Shown: piece by piece, positions 1 to 7,039 of the stretch | Layout: every line of letters begins with the position of its first letter | How positions within the stretch are numbered: position 1 is the stretch's first letter | Origin: CAILLO01 sp964579735 | GTDB taxonomy: Bacteria; Bacillota; Clostridia; Saccharofermentanales; UBA5734 | NCBI GenBank assembly: GCA_964579735.1 | Contig: CAZOHH010000074.1 | Coordinates: 1-11,714, forward strand | Direction: 5' to 3' | DNA: 11,714 bases | Made by a program: the position numbers and the translations under genes | Notes under the pieces: model-generated | Database searches by the model: none | Told to the model about the DNA's origin: nothing | The model's input: only the letters and a program-made list of their open reading frames with translations

Positions 1-2
1 AC

Positions 3-2087
3 GGCGACCCCCAGGGGCTGGCCGAGCAGTGGACCCTCTTCGCCGGCACGTCGGACCGGATGGCGTTCAGCGACAAATACCTCGATCACGTGCGATGGGT
101 GGTAGACGCCTTCGTCGCGGCCTTCCGCCCTGCAGGCAAGCCGCTCTATATGTGCGCGATCGGCTATCCCGGCGCGGATGCTTTCCGCGACCAGAACTAC
201 ATCGACTGGAAATCGACGAGCTATCTCGCGAAGAACGGAGTCGGTATCAAATACAACGGGTGGCAGTCCATGGCCAGCGAATGGGGCAGCCCCGATACGG
301 CGATCTTCTACCAGAACGCACGCTACAAGAACGACCCGGACGTCCCGGTCTACTATGAAGAGGGCGCGCAGGTCGACAGTACCCTGTCCGAGGTCATGGG
401 ACACCCCCTGAGCATGTTCAACCGGGCTATCCTCGACGGAATCGACGCGCTGTGGATGTACGACAACGACATCCGCGATTCCTTCGTGCGGAGATATCTC
501 CACTATGCGGACGAGCAGGCCGGTTCCGCGCTAATCACGCGGTTCTACAACCTGCTGGGCGCAAAGGCCTACAAGGCCTCGACCAGCGGTGCCTCCTACA
601 CGCTCTATGACCAGTGGATGGGGCTCTACCAGATGCGGGCCACCGTGAACGGCGTGACCGCGACGAACGGAGTCTACCGCATCAAATACGATACCGACTT
701 CGTCAACCTCGACGGGGTGACGGCCGCACGTACGAATGCCAACATGCGCACCATCCGATTCAGCCTCGATGACCGTCAGCGGTACGAGGGCCTTTACGGC
801 GCCGTCGTTTCCGTCGACTATCTCGACACCGGAACGGACCTGTTCAAAGTGAGTGTCACGAACGATTCTGGCTCGTCGACCGTCGGAGTGGTCGCCAAGA
901 CCGGAACCGGCTTGTGGAAGACCGCCTCCCTCGCACTCGGGGAAAAGCTTGCCGGACGGCGGAATGGCGGCGTGGATGCAACTGACGAGCTGACCATCTA
1001 CGACAACGGGGATGGAATCGAGACCGTTTCGGCCGTCTGGATCGATGCGGTCCCGGCGCGCCAATGGAGCGAGGACGCGGTCACTTCGCGGGCAATTATC
1101 TCTAAGACAGGCACCGAACTCGGGTCCTCCGCGACCGTCTTCGAAGTGGCTCAGCCCTCCGGTCGCCCCTTGAGTGGAATCGCGGTCGCTCTGACGCCCA
1201 TCGGCTCCGGTTACGTGAACGCGAATCTGAAGGTCTATGCCGTCACCGGTTCCGGGAATGTCCTTCTCACCGACAAGGACTACTTCATGCCCGAAGATGC
1301 CGACCGCGTTTATCTTCCCGTTGCGAACGCTCCTGCCGGCACACTGCGCTTCCGGGTGGAGATCAAGCGCACCCAGGGCCGGGTCGCCCTCGCGACGGCA
1401 TCAGACGGCAAGCCCGCCTATTGGACGTCCAGCTTCCGAGCGGAGGCCACGGATTCCGCTGAAGGGGGGGTCTTCTCCTCTTCGACCTCATCGGTCGTGC
1501 CAGGCTCCTCTTTCTTCGCACTCGATATCGTGAACTCCGGCAAGGTGAACGGAACGCTCCGCCGACTGCTGCCCGGCGGCGGGACCGCCGCTGTCGCCAC
1601 TTTCGCCCTCCACGGATCCGGCCGGGACCGTCAATGGTTCCCACCGTGCCTTCTTCACACCGCAGCCTGCGGGCCGCTATCAGGTGGTTCTGACTTCGGG
1701 AACCGCGACGTCCGTTGCGCCGGTTTCCCTCGATCGGCTCATGGAACCGAATGCCCCGCACCGCGACCTCCTCGGCTCAGCCGTCCTCCCCGCCTTCTCG
1801 TCCGCGGCCTCCGCTTCCGGTTTCTGGAAGCCGGTTTCCGGCTTCACGGATATGACCACCGATGCCTCGAGCGGTTTCAAGGCTCGCGTCGCAGCCCGAG
1901 GTCCCATGCTAGAGACGGCTCCAGGCCTCTCCTACACGGCTGCATCAAGCCAGTCCCTGCACTTCGTGCTCAGCAACGCCACGGCTTCAGGACTCGTGAA
2001 GGTGTATTGGAAGACCTCGACGGCCGGGTGGTCGGAACTGCGCTCCGTCATGGTCCCCGTCGTTCCCAACGACGCGGTCTACCGTGA
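3..2087 (+). CDS. Large surface-exposed putative glycoside hydrolase, 5'-truncated, upstream part of a frameshifted gene
   Basis: This frame is open from the left edge, so the true start lies outside the window. The sequence is protein-like up to about 1619. Beyond that the frame turns into Arg/Pro-rich nonsense (about 1622-2087), because the real product continues in the +1 frame. The first 150 or so visible residues look like the second half of a TIM-barrel glycosidase: aromatic-rich, with acidic motifs such as VYYEEGA (about 346-366) and DALWMYDND (about 445-471). They are followed by two or more beta-sandwich modules (about 580-1600). The EE pair resembles a clan-A nucleophile strand, but that is an inference and I cannot assign a GH family. 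With the downstream frame the gene encodes a secreted, membrane-anchored protein that likely acts on polysaccharide outside the cell. It is coupled to the GH63-like gene that follows. Confidence 0.7.
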   Translation, partial: GDPQGLAEQWTLFAGTSDRMAFSDKYLDHVRWVVDAFVAAFRPAGKPLYMCAIGYPGADAFRDQNYIDWKSTSYLAKNGVGIKYNGWQSMASEWGSPDTAIFYQNARYKNDPDVPVYYEEGAQVDSTLSEVMGHPLSMFNRAILDGIDALWMYDNDIRDSFVRRYLHYADEQAGSALITRFYNLLGAKAYKASTSGASYTLYDQWMGLYQMRATVNGVTATNGVYRIKYDTDFVNLDGVTAARTNANMRTIRFSLDDRQRYEGLYGAVVSVDYLDTGTDLFKVSVTNDSGSSTVGVVAKTGTGLWKTASLALGEKLAGRRNGGVDATDELTIYDNGDGIETVSAVWIDAVPARQWSEDAVTSRAIISKTGTELGSSATVFEVAQPSGRPLSGIAVALTPIGSGYVNANLKVYAVTGSGNVLLTDKDYFMPEDADRVYLPVANAPAGTLRFRVEIKRTQGRVALATASDGKPAYWTSSFRAEATDSAEGGVFSSSTSSVVPGSSFFALDIVNSGKVNGTLRRLLPGGGTAAVATFALHGSGRDRQWFPPCLLHTAACGPLSGGSDFGNRDVRCAGFPRSAHGTECPAPRPPRLSRPPRLLVRGLRFRFLEAGFRLHGYDHRCLERFQGSRRSPRSHARDGSRPLLHGCIKPVPALRAQQRHGFRTREGVLEDLDGRVVGTALRHGPRRSQRRGLP
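1611..1628 (+). other. Frameshift site inside the surface glycosidase gene
   Basis: Upstream the protein-like frame has codons beginning at multiples of three. From 1621 on it is the next frame. The cleanest join is at ggatccggccggg, where dropping one g of 'ccggcc' gives the smooth reading LHGSAGTVNGS. So there is one extra base here relative to an intact gene. It may be a sequencing or assembly error at this GC-rich spot or a real mutation. I see no slippery heptamer plus pseudoknot that would argue for programmed frameshifting. Confidence 0.7.
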
Positions 2088-2619
2088 GTACAGCTGGCCG
2101 ATCGGCAAGGAATCTTCCTACGCCGGAACCATCACGGGCCTGCGCTTCGTTGCCGCGACCGGTCCCACCGAAACGGGGCATGTCGGAATCCGCACGATCG
2201 AGATCCGATCCGATGCCACCCGCATGTCCGCCTACCATCAGTCCTTCTCGACATCCTCGGTGCCCGTCGCCAATTTCGGAACCTCATCCGCTTCCCCTTC
2301 GGTCACCCCCTCGCCGACATCGGGAACCACCCCTGGAGCAACGGTATCCCCGGATCAACAGGCCACGACGACTCCCGAGCCGACTCTCCCCCCGGGCGTC
2401 ACCCCGACCGAGTCCCCAGCCGCCACCTCGACACCTGTCCCCGAGGGAGTCACTCCCGGCGTGCCGACGCCTACTCCCACGACGCCTGCCGGAGGAGGAG
2501 GCTCCCCCTCGCTGCCCCTTCTGGCCGTAGTGACCGCGGGTGTCGCGCTGTTGACCGGAGCCGGTGTCTACGCGGCGACCGTGCGTAGCAGGAAGCGGAA
2601 GGGTGGGGGCTCGAAGTGA
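1621..2619 (+). CDS. C-terminal part of the same surface protein: carbohydrate-binding-like domain, Pro/Thr stalk, membrane anchor
   Basis: This is the continuation of the preceding gene in the shifted frame. It reads sensibly from about 1621 (AGTVNGSHRAFFTPQPAGRY), and its first ATG is at 1684. In order it shows a jelly-roll-like module (about 1820-2215) ending in GTITGLRFVAATGPTE then GIRTIEI, typical of galactose-binding-like carbohydrate modules. A Ser/Thr/Pro stalk of about 75 residues follows (about 2281-2508), then one hydrophobic helix (about 2512-2583, LLAVVTAGVALLTGAGVYAA) and a basic tail (RSRKRKGG). That layout is a C-terminal membrane anchor with the enzyme displayed outside. If this fragment were translated alone it would lack an export signal, so activity needs the frames joined. 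Its TGA (2617-2619) overlaps the GTG start of the next gene, so the two genes are probably co-translated. Confidence 0.75.
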   Translation, partial: AGTVNGSHRAFFTPQPAGRYQVVLTSGTATSVAPVSLDRLMEPNAPHRDLLGSAVLPAFSSAASASGFWKPVSGFTDMTTDASSGFKARVAARGPMLETAPGLSYTAASSQSLHFVLSNATASGLVKVYWKTSTAGWSELRSVMVPVVPNDAVYREYSWPIGKESSYAGTITGLRFVAATGPTETGHVGIRTIEIRSDATRMSAYHQSFSTSSVPVANFGTSSASPSVTPSPTSGTTPGATVSPDQQATTTPEPTLPPGVTPTESPAATSTPVPEGVTPGVPTPTPTTPAGGGGSPSLPLLAVVTAGVALLTGAGVYAATVRSRKRKGGGSK

Positions 2620-3803
2620 ACGGAGACACCCCGACCGCATCCCTGTTCAAGGCGAGGCTCGAAGGACTGCTCGACGACATCCGGCAGCGTGGCCTTCTGG
2701 CCTGGAAGGGCAGGACCTGCCTGACGGGATACTCCTATCATGAGTTCTACGACTGGGACCTGTACTTCGAAAACCTGTTCCTCTCGTTCGTCGGAGTATC
2801 TGAATATGCTAAAAACGGCGTCGAGATGTTCCTGGACCAGCAGCTGGCCAGTGGGTTCATCCCCAGAACCGTCATCGAGCCTCGGTGGCGGCAGCATTTC
2901 AAGCCTTTCCTAGCCCAGACGGCTCTCCTTTCCTGTCGGCAGTCCGGAGACTACCGCTGGCTCGACGGTCAATATTACGAGCGCTTGAAGAAGTATCTGG
3001 ACTACTGGTTCTGGTTCTGCGACTTCGACCGCAACGGCCTGGCCGTCTGGGACAGTGCGGACCACAGTGGGATGGACAACCAGGTCCGTCGCGCCGGGAC
3101 ACTGGACCAGATGACCGTGGAAGGCGTCGACTTGAACTGCTATCTGGTCCGCGATCTCGAAGCCCTAGCCGAAATTGCCGATGAACTAGGACATAAGGAC
3201 GACTCTGTCGGGTTCAGAAGCCACGCGCAATCGCTATCGCAGCGGATCGATGAAGTATTCTGGGACGAAAAGGACGGGTTCTATTACGACCGGGATGAGC
3301 GTTCATCAGAGACCGTGCGCGTGAAGACCGTCGCAGGCTTCGTTCCCCTTTGGCTCGGCATCGCCTCACCGGAAAGAGCCGAGCGGCTCATCAAGGAGCA
3401 CCTGTTGAACCCGCTAGAGTTCTGGCTTCCCTACCCGGTGGCAACCTGGGCGAAGACGGAGCCGGACCACTACCAGGAAAGGGTCGCTGGAGAGTGCAAC
3501 TGGCGAGGAACCGTCTGGATTCCAACGAACTACATGGTCTTCCACGGCCTCCTCCGATACGGGTACCGGGATGCCGCGAAGGAACTCGCGGACCGTACCT
3601 TCCGCCTGGTCATGGCCGAGACGCGCACGCGGGAGTACTACAACGCAGAGACCGGAGGCGGTCAAGGTCTGGATCCCTTCTGGGGTTGGTCGGCACTCGG
3701 ATATCTCATGACCATGGAATTCGAGGAGGACTACGACCCAAGCGATCTGGTCTGCAGGAACTTTCGCCCATTGCTTCGGGAACGGCTCGGCTTGGAACTA
3801 TGA
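2616..3803 (+). CDS. GH63-like (alpha/alpha)6-barrel glycoside hydrolase
   Basis: A 395-residue protein of the GH63 / mannosylglycerate-hydrolase / trehalase-like fold, with no signal peptide, so it is probably cytoplasmic. Visible family motifs are YDWDLYF (45-51), DSADHSGMDNQ (146-156), CNWRGTVWIPTNYMVFHGL (294-312) and REYYNAETGGGQGLDPFWGW (339-358). By analogy with bacterial GH63 enzymes, Asp154 (SGMDNQ) and Glu340 (REYYNAETG) would be the acid and base. The family inverts and cleaves alpha-linked glucosides or mannosides such as alpha-1,2-mannosylglycerate; the actual substrate cannot be read. The start is GTG at 2616, overlapping the previous stop (GTGA), with a G-rich Shine-Dalgarno (gggtggggg) just upstream. 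This indicates translational coupling with the surface glycosidase and a joint role: outside cleavage, then inside hydrolysis. The length fits short bacterial members. The gene ends 27 nt before the intron boundary and has no terminator of its own. Confidence 0.82.
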   Translation: MNGDTPTASLFKARLEGLLDDIRQRGLLAWKGRTCLTGYSYHEFYDWDLYFENLFLSFVGVSEYAKNGVEMFLDQQLASGFIPRTVIEPRWRQHFKPFLAQTALLSCRQSGDYRWLDGQYYERLKKYLDYWFWFCDFDRNGLAVWDSADHSGMDNQVRRAGTLDQMTVEGVDLNCYLVRDLEALAEIADELGHKDDSVGFRSHAQSLSQRIDEVFWDEKDGFYYDRDERSSETVRVKTVAGFVPLWLGIASPERAERLIKEHLLNPLEFWLPYPVATWAKTEPDHYQERVAGECNWRGTVWIPTNYMVFHGLLRYGYRDAAKELADRTFRLVMAETRTREYYNAETGGGQGLDPFWGWSALGYLMTMEFEEDYDPSDLVCRNFRPLLRERLGLEL

Positions 3804-3833
3804 ATCGGGTCCATGGAATCAATCGGAGAAATC

Positions 3834-3872
3834 GAGTAGGAGGCGGCCGGTTAGTCCGGCCGCCGTCCTCTC
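3834..3872 (-). ncRNA. Group II intron domain VI with branch-point adenosine
   Basis: The minus strand reads GAG-AGGA, then stem GGCGGCCGG / CCGGCCGCC around loop ACTAA, then TCCT-A-CTC. AGGA pairs with TCCT and GAG with CTC, leaving a single bulged A (complement of 3837). That A lies seven bases from the intron 3' end at 3831, the usual branch-point position. Confidence 0.82.
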
Positions 3873-5217
3873 ACACCACCACGCATGCCGTTCGGCACGT
3901 GGCGGTTCGGCGGGAATCTCGGGCTTTGTCGTAGACCTTTGACAAGGATTGAAGACCCAGTTTCGCGAAGTATTCATTCGTCAGGGTGGTTGCGAGAATC
4001 GGGCTGCCGGCCGTTCGCCAGTAGCTTTTCCGCGTATTGGCATGTTCCCATGCCTTCCCTTCCGGGACGCCCAGCTTGACGAGGTTCCGGTGCTTCGTGC
4101 GGATTCTCTTCCACTGCTTCCAGAGGCACATCCGCATTCGTCGACGTAGATTCTCGTCCACGACCTGCAGTTGTTTCTTCATGTCTGCGATGCAGAAGTA
4201 ATTCACCCAGCCACGTATGACCTGATTCAGTCTGGTTATCCTCGTCTTCATGCTCATGGCATTGCTTCGTCCAGTGCCGTCCTTGAGCTTCGTTTTCAAT
4301 CGCTCCATGGACTTGGGATGCACTCGGATGCGCACGCCGTCTTTCGAGTTGTAGAACGAGAAACCCAGGAACTTCCGCCGTATGGCCAAATCCACCGCAC
4401 TCTTTTCCCGGTTCACCTTCAGCTTGAGCTTCCCTTCGAGGAATCCGACCGCGCTGTCCATTACCCGTTGTCCCGCTTTCCGAGTCCGCAGGAAGATATT
4501 GCAATCGTCGGCGTACCGGCAGAACCGGTGTCCACGCTTCTCCAACTCCTTATCGAACTCGTCCAGCATGACGTTGCTCAGTAGTGGGCTCAGAGGTCCG
4601 CCCTGCGGCACTCCCTCCTCGGTCGCCGAGACAAGTCCGCCCAGCATCATGCCCGCGTTCAGATAGGCGCGCGTAAGTTTCAGCACGCGCTTGTCCTTCG
4701 CCTTCCGGGACACCAGATGCATCAGCAGGTCGTGGTTGACCGTATCAAAATACTTCGCCAAGTCCAGATCGACGACGTACTTGTGTCCGTCTCCGATGTA
4801 TTGGCGGGCCTGTTCCACTGCCTGTGCTGCACTTCTTCCCGGTCGGAAGCCATAACTGCTGTTCGAGAACGTTCCGTCGAACAGCGGGCTCAGCTTCTGC
4901 GCCATGGCTTGTTGGACCAACCGGTCGACCACCGTCGGTATCCCCAGCATCCTGACTCCTCCGCTCGGTTTGGGTATCTCCACCCTCCTCACCGGCTGCG
5001 GCGCATACTCGCCGCTCAGTATCTTCTGTTTCAGCGCCTTCCCGTGCTCCTGCATGTACGGTTGGAGTTCCTCCACCGTCATGCCGTCCACTCCGGCCGC
5101 GCCCTTGTTGCTCTTCACCCGCTTGTAGGCTTCCACCATGTTCGTCAGGCTCAGAATCTCTTCCAGAAGCGTACTGCCGACCTCCTGCCCGTCGGCCTGT
5201 CCATTCTCCGTCGCCAT
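3871..5217 (-). CDS. ltrA: Group II intron reverse transcriptase/maturase (class C type, no endonuclease domain)
   Basis: A 448-residue intron-encoded protein. It binds its intron RNA to assist splicing and copies it into DNA during retromobility. From the ATG at 5217: RT finger/palm motifs with GVDGMT (42-47), IPKPSGGVRMLGIPTVVDR (81-99), SSYGFRPGRSA (120-130), VDLDLAKYFDTVNHD (149-163), EGVPQGGPLSPLLSN (201-215) and the catalytic CRYADDCNIF (233-242, metal-binding Asp in YADD). A thumb/maturase X region follows (about 303-372, with LNQVIRGWVNYF and MCLWKQWKR). There is no Cys-rich HNH domain, as expected for class C. The frame stays open upstream to 5481, but that part is conserved intron RNA rather than protein. 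ATG at 5217 begins the recognisable MATENGQADGQEVGSTLLEE segment; ATG at 5343 is an alternative. The last dozen codons overlap domain V, and the TGA lies in domain VI. Confidence 0.92.
   Translation of the reverse strand: MATENGQADGQEVGSTLLEEILSLTNMVEAYKRVKSNKGAAGVDGMTVEELQPYMQEHGKALKQKILSGEYAPQPVRRVEIPKPSGGVRMLGIPTVVDRLVQQAMAQKLSPLFDGTFSNSSYGFRPGRSAAQAVEQARQYIGDGHKYVVDLDLAKYFDTVNHDLLMHLVSRKAKDKRVLKLTRAYLNAGMMLGGLVSATEEGVPQGGPLSPLLSNVMLDEFDKELEKRGHRFCRYADDCNIFLRTRKAGQRVMDSAVGFLEGKLKLKVNREKSAVDLAIRRKFLGFSFYNSKDGVRIRVHPKSMERLKTKLKDGTGRSNAMSMKTRITRLNQVIRGWVNYFCIADMKKQLQVVDENLRRRMRMCLWKQWKRIRTKHRNLVKLGVPEGKAWEHANTRKSYWRTAGSPILATTLTNEYFAKLGLQSLSKVYDKARDSRRTATCRTACVVV
3875..3906 (-). ncRNA. Group II intron domain V (catalytic hairpin, CGC triad)
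   Basis: On the minus strand, ACCGCCACG (lower stem) pairs over nine positions with CGTGGTGGT, including one G-U. An upper stem TGCC/GGCA closes a GAAC tetraloop, with a 2-nt bulge (TG) on the 3' side. This is the domain V architecture. The triad position reads CGC rather than AGC, the form known for group IIC introns such as that of Oceanobacillus iheyensis. The hairpin is entirely inside the RT reading frame. Confidence 0.88.
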
Positions 5218-5732
5218 GGCGTCGCTCAGCACTCCCGCGCGGCTTTCGGCTTCCAGCCTATCCCCGCCCGGGCAGTCCTCGATTCGAAGTTGTCTGCTGT
5301 CGTCGCTTCGCCTTGAGACCTTCAAACGTCCAGAACCTCCCATCGTTCGGCCCTTCGCGGGTCGCCCCGCTACTATGGCCTCTGCTGACTTCTGGCCGCT
5401 CAGTCGCACATCACTGTGCGGGTTCCGACGCCGAAATACATCCGCATCGGGTACCAGCCAGACCTCCCCGGATAAGGACAATCACTTTCCTCCCATGTCA
5501 CCGCCGCATTTACATTGGAAGGTTCGGGTAGTATGGGACTTCGCTTTGTTTGGCAAGCTCGTCCACCCTCCATATGCCTTGGATGCGGTTTCTGTTCGTC
5601 GGTGCGGGATTTTGCCTCCGGCTTCCTTCAGATTCCTCCTCACAAAGGACACCCTTGCCTTCAGCTAGCAGTTCCTACTACCAAGTCTGCTCGGGATTCT
5701 CACCCTATAGTGATTGCCCATGCCGGGCGTAC
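5218..5732 (-). ncRNA. Intron 5' RNA region, domains I to early IV
   Basis: These 515 nt upstream of the RT start carry RNA blocks that I recognise from bacterial IIC introns: TACGCCCGGCATGGGC at the 5' end, GAAGGCAAGGGTGTCC, GAATCTGAAGGAAGCCGGAG, GACGAACAGAAACCGCAT, CGAAGTCC, and AGAAGTCAGCAGAGGCCAT followed by GAAGGGCCGAAC. A 5-nt candidate EBS1, CAAAG (5544-5548), is complementary to CTTTG directly before the splice site (5733-5737). Apparent open frames on either strand here are incidental. Confidence 0.8.
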
Positions 5733-5733
5733 C

Positions 5734-5771
5734 AAAGAAGAAGGCCCCCCGGACGACGTCCGAGGGGCCTT
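5734..5771 (-). terminator. Rho-independent terminator of gap, target of the intron
   Basis: A strong hairpin with arms 5741-5748 and 5764-5771 (AAGGCCCC/GGGGCCTT), continued by CGGACG/CGTCCG (5750-5755, 5757-5762) with opposed single bases and a tiny loop. On the minus strand the T-rich CTTCTTT follows, then one G and the intron. It sits 24 nt past the gap stop. The hairpin is near-symmetric and could also terminate plus-strand transcripts. Confidence 0.9.
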
Positions 5772-5795
5772 GGCTTCCGTTGTGTTTGGACTGTT

Positions 5796-6872
5796 CTACT
5801 TCAGCAGGCCGTCCTTCTTGGCGATGACCTGGAGGAGTTCGACGAGGCGGTTGGAATAGCCCCACTCGTTGTCGTACCACGACACGATCTTGAAGAAGCG
5901 CTTCTCGCCCTTCAGGTTGTTCTGCAGGGTGGCGAGGGAGTCGTAGATGCTGGAACGGGGGTCATGGATGAAGTCGGTGGAGACGAGCTCCTCGTCGGTC
6001 ACGCCGAGGATGTCCTTCAGGTAGGTCGTGGAGGCCTTCTTGAGCAGGGCGTCGATCTCCTCGATGCTGGTCTCGCGCTCGGAGCGGAAGGTCAGGTCGA
6101 CGACGGAGACGTCGGGTGTCGGGACGCGGAAGGACATCCCGGTCAGCTTGCCCTTGGTGGAGGGAAGCACTTCGCCGACGGCCTTGGCGGCGCCGGTGGT
6201 GGACGGGATGATGTTGATGGCGGCCGCGCGGCCTCCGCGCCAGTCCTTCTTGGAGGGACCGTCGACGGTCTTCTGGGTGGCGGTATAGGAGTGGATCGTG
6301 GTCATCAGGCCGGTCTCGATGCCGATGCCTTCCTTGAGCAGCACGTGGACGAGCGGGGCGAGGCAGTTCGTGGTGCAGGAGGCGTTGGAGAGGATGTTGT
6401 GCTTCGAAGCATCATATTCGTTTTCGTTGACGCCCATGACGAGTGTCTTGACGTCGCCCTTGCCGGGACCGGAGAGGATGACCTTCTTCGCGCCGGCGGC
6501 GAGGTGGCCGGAGGCCTTCTCGGAGTCGGTGAACAGGCCGGTGGACTCGACGACGTAGTCGACGCCGAGTGCCTTCCAGGGAAGTTCCGCAGGGGTCTTC
6601 TGGGCCATGACGCACTTCACGGAGTGGCCGTTCACGACGATCATGTCGTTGTCTGCGAGTTCGGGGGAGCTCTTCGCGGTGGTGACGATGTGCTTGAAGT
6701 GCCCCTGGACGGAATCGTACCGGATCTGGTAGGCGAAATAGTCCGCGTCCGTGGAGACGTCGACGACGGCGACGACATCCAGCACGCTGCCGAGCAGCCC
6801 CTGGTCGCAAATCGCCTGGAAGACCATGCGGCCGATACGGCCGAACCCGTTGATACCGATCTTGATAGCCAT
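5796..6872 (-). CDS. gap: Glyceraldehyde-3-phosphate dehydrogenase (phosphorylating, NAD-dependent)
   Basis: A 358-residue cytosolic glycolytic enzyme that oxidises and phosphorylates glyceraldehyde 3-phosphate to 1,3-bisphosphoglycerate with NAD. The Rossmann motif INGFGRIGR is at residues 7-15, and Asp38 in VVAVVDVS suits NAD over NADP. The catalytic Cys166 lies in SNASCTTNCLAP, with His194 in TTIHSYTATQ. The C-terminal SWYDNEWGYSNR signature (331-342) is intact. The length is about 20 residues above the common bacterial form (about 335). Insertions and motifs (DADYFAYQIRYDSVQGHFK; TDEELVSTDFI) resemble, from memory, spirochaetal and trypanosomatid glycosomal GAPDH. The frame extends to an earlier ATG at 7007, but the start at 6872 has GAGGAGG 8 nt upstream and matches the family N-terminus. 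It is monocistronic, with its own promoter and terminator. Confidence 0.97.
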   Translation of the reverse strand: MAIKIGINGFGRIGRMVFQAICDQGLLGSVLDVVAVVDVSTDADYFAYQIRYDSVQGHFKHIVTTAKSSPELADNDMIVVNGHSVKCVMAQKTPAELPWKALGVDYVVESTGLFTDSEKASGHLAAGAKKVILSGPGKGDVKTLVMGVNENEYDASKHNILSNASCTTNCLAPLVHVLLKEGIGIETGLMTTIHSYTATQKTVDGPSKKDWRGGRAAAINIIPSTTGAAKAVGEVLPSTKGKLTGMSFRVPTPDVSVVDLTFRSERETSIEEIDALLKKASTTYLKDILGVTDEELVSTDFIHDPRSSIYDSLATLQNNLKGEKRFFKIVSWYDNEWGYSNRLVELLQVIAKKDGLLK

Positions 6873-6880
6873 GAATCCAT

Positions 6881-6887
6881 CCTCCTC
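6881..6887 (-). promoter_or_regulatory. Ribosome binding site deciding the gap start
   Basis: GAGGAGG on the minus strand lies 8 nt before the ATG at 6872. It rules out the longer reading from 7007, which would also begin upstream of the gap promoter. Confidence 0.85.
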
Positions 6888-6935
6888 AAAGGGAATCGAC
6901 CCCGAAACCAGGGTCCTGTGCGTTGCATCAAGAAG

Positions 6936-6964
6936 ATTGTAAGGCACAGCCCTCCATTTGACAA
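6936..6964 (-). promoter_or_regulatory. Sigma-70-type promoter of gap
   Basis: On the minus strand, -35 TTGTCA (6959-6964), a 17-nt spacer and -10 TACAAT (6936-6941). Five of six bases match consensus in each box. The predicted start near 6929 leaves a leader of about 57 nt with the Shine-Dalgarno at its end. Confidence 0.8.
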
Positions 6965-7020
6965 TGTGAAGCGCCTTGGACGTTTCCATGAATCGCAACG
7001 TCTTCATGCGTCCCGAGTCA

Positions 7021-7029
7021 TGCTACAAT
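7021..7029 (+). promoter_or_regulatory. Extended -10 promoter driving the small membrane peptide
   Basis: TGCTACAAT is an extended -10 (TGnTAcAAT). The -35 position (about 7001-7006, tcttca) is poor, which extended -10 promoters tolerate. Transcription would start near 7036, only a few bases before the ATG at 7040. It is divergent from the gap promoter. Confidence 0.5.
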
Positions 7030-7039
7030 CCAGAGCGAG

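Larger units (their letters stand above)
3831..5732 (-). mobile_element. Group IIC intron, complete, 1902 nt, inserted after the gap terminator
   Basis: A self-splicing retroelement on the minus strand. The 5' end at 5732 reads GTACGCCCGGCATGGGC, close to the GUGYG consensus but with A at position 3. The 3' end at 3831 reads CTACTCGAT, the ending I know from this intron group. Between them lie the 5' RNA domains (5218-5732), the RT/maturase ORF in domain IV, domain V (3875-3906) and domain VI (3834-3872). The intron starts one base past the T-rich tail of a rho-independent hairpin. That is the hallmark target of class IIC introns, which recognise terminator stems rather than long IBS1/IBS2 sequences. 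All parts look intact, so it may be active. It shares the orientation of gap and is antisense to the glycosidase operon. Confidence 0.9.

Noticed and set aside
1463..1470. G8 homopolymer as the cause of the frameshift in the surface glycosidase
   Set aside because: The same frame reads well before and after it (AEGGVFSSS); the shift is about 150 nt further on. It remains a possible contingency tract.
5218..5481. N-terminal extension of the reverse transcriptase frame up to 5481
   Set aside because: These bases contain conserved intron RNA blocks (AGAAGTCAGCAGAGGCCAT and following) and do not resemble RT protein; the frame is open by chance.
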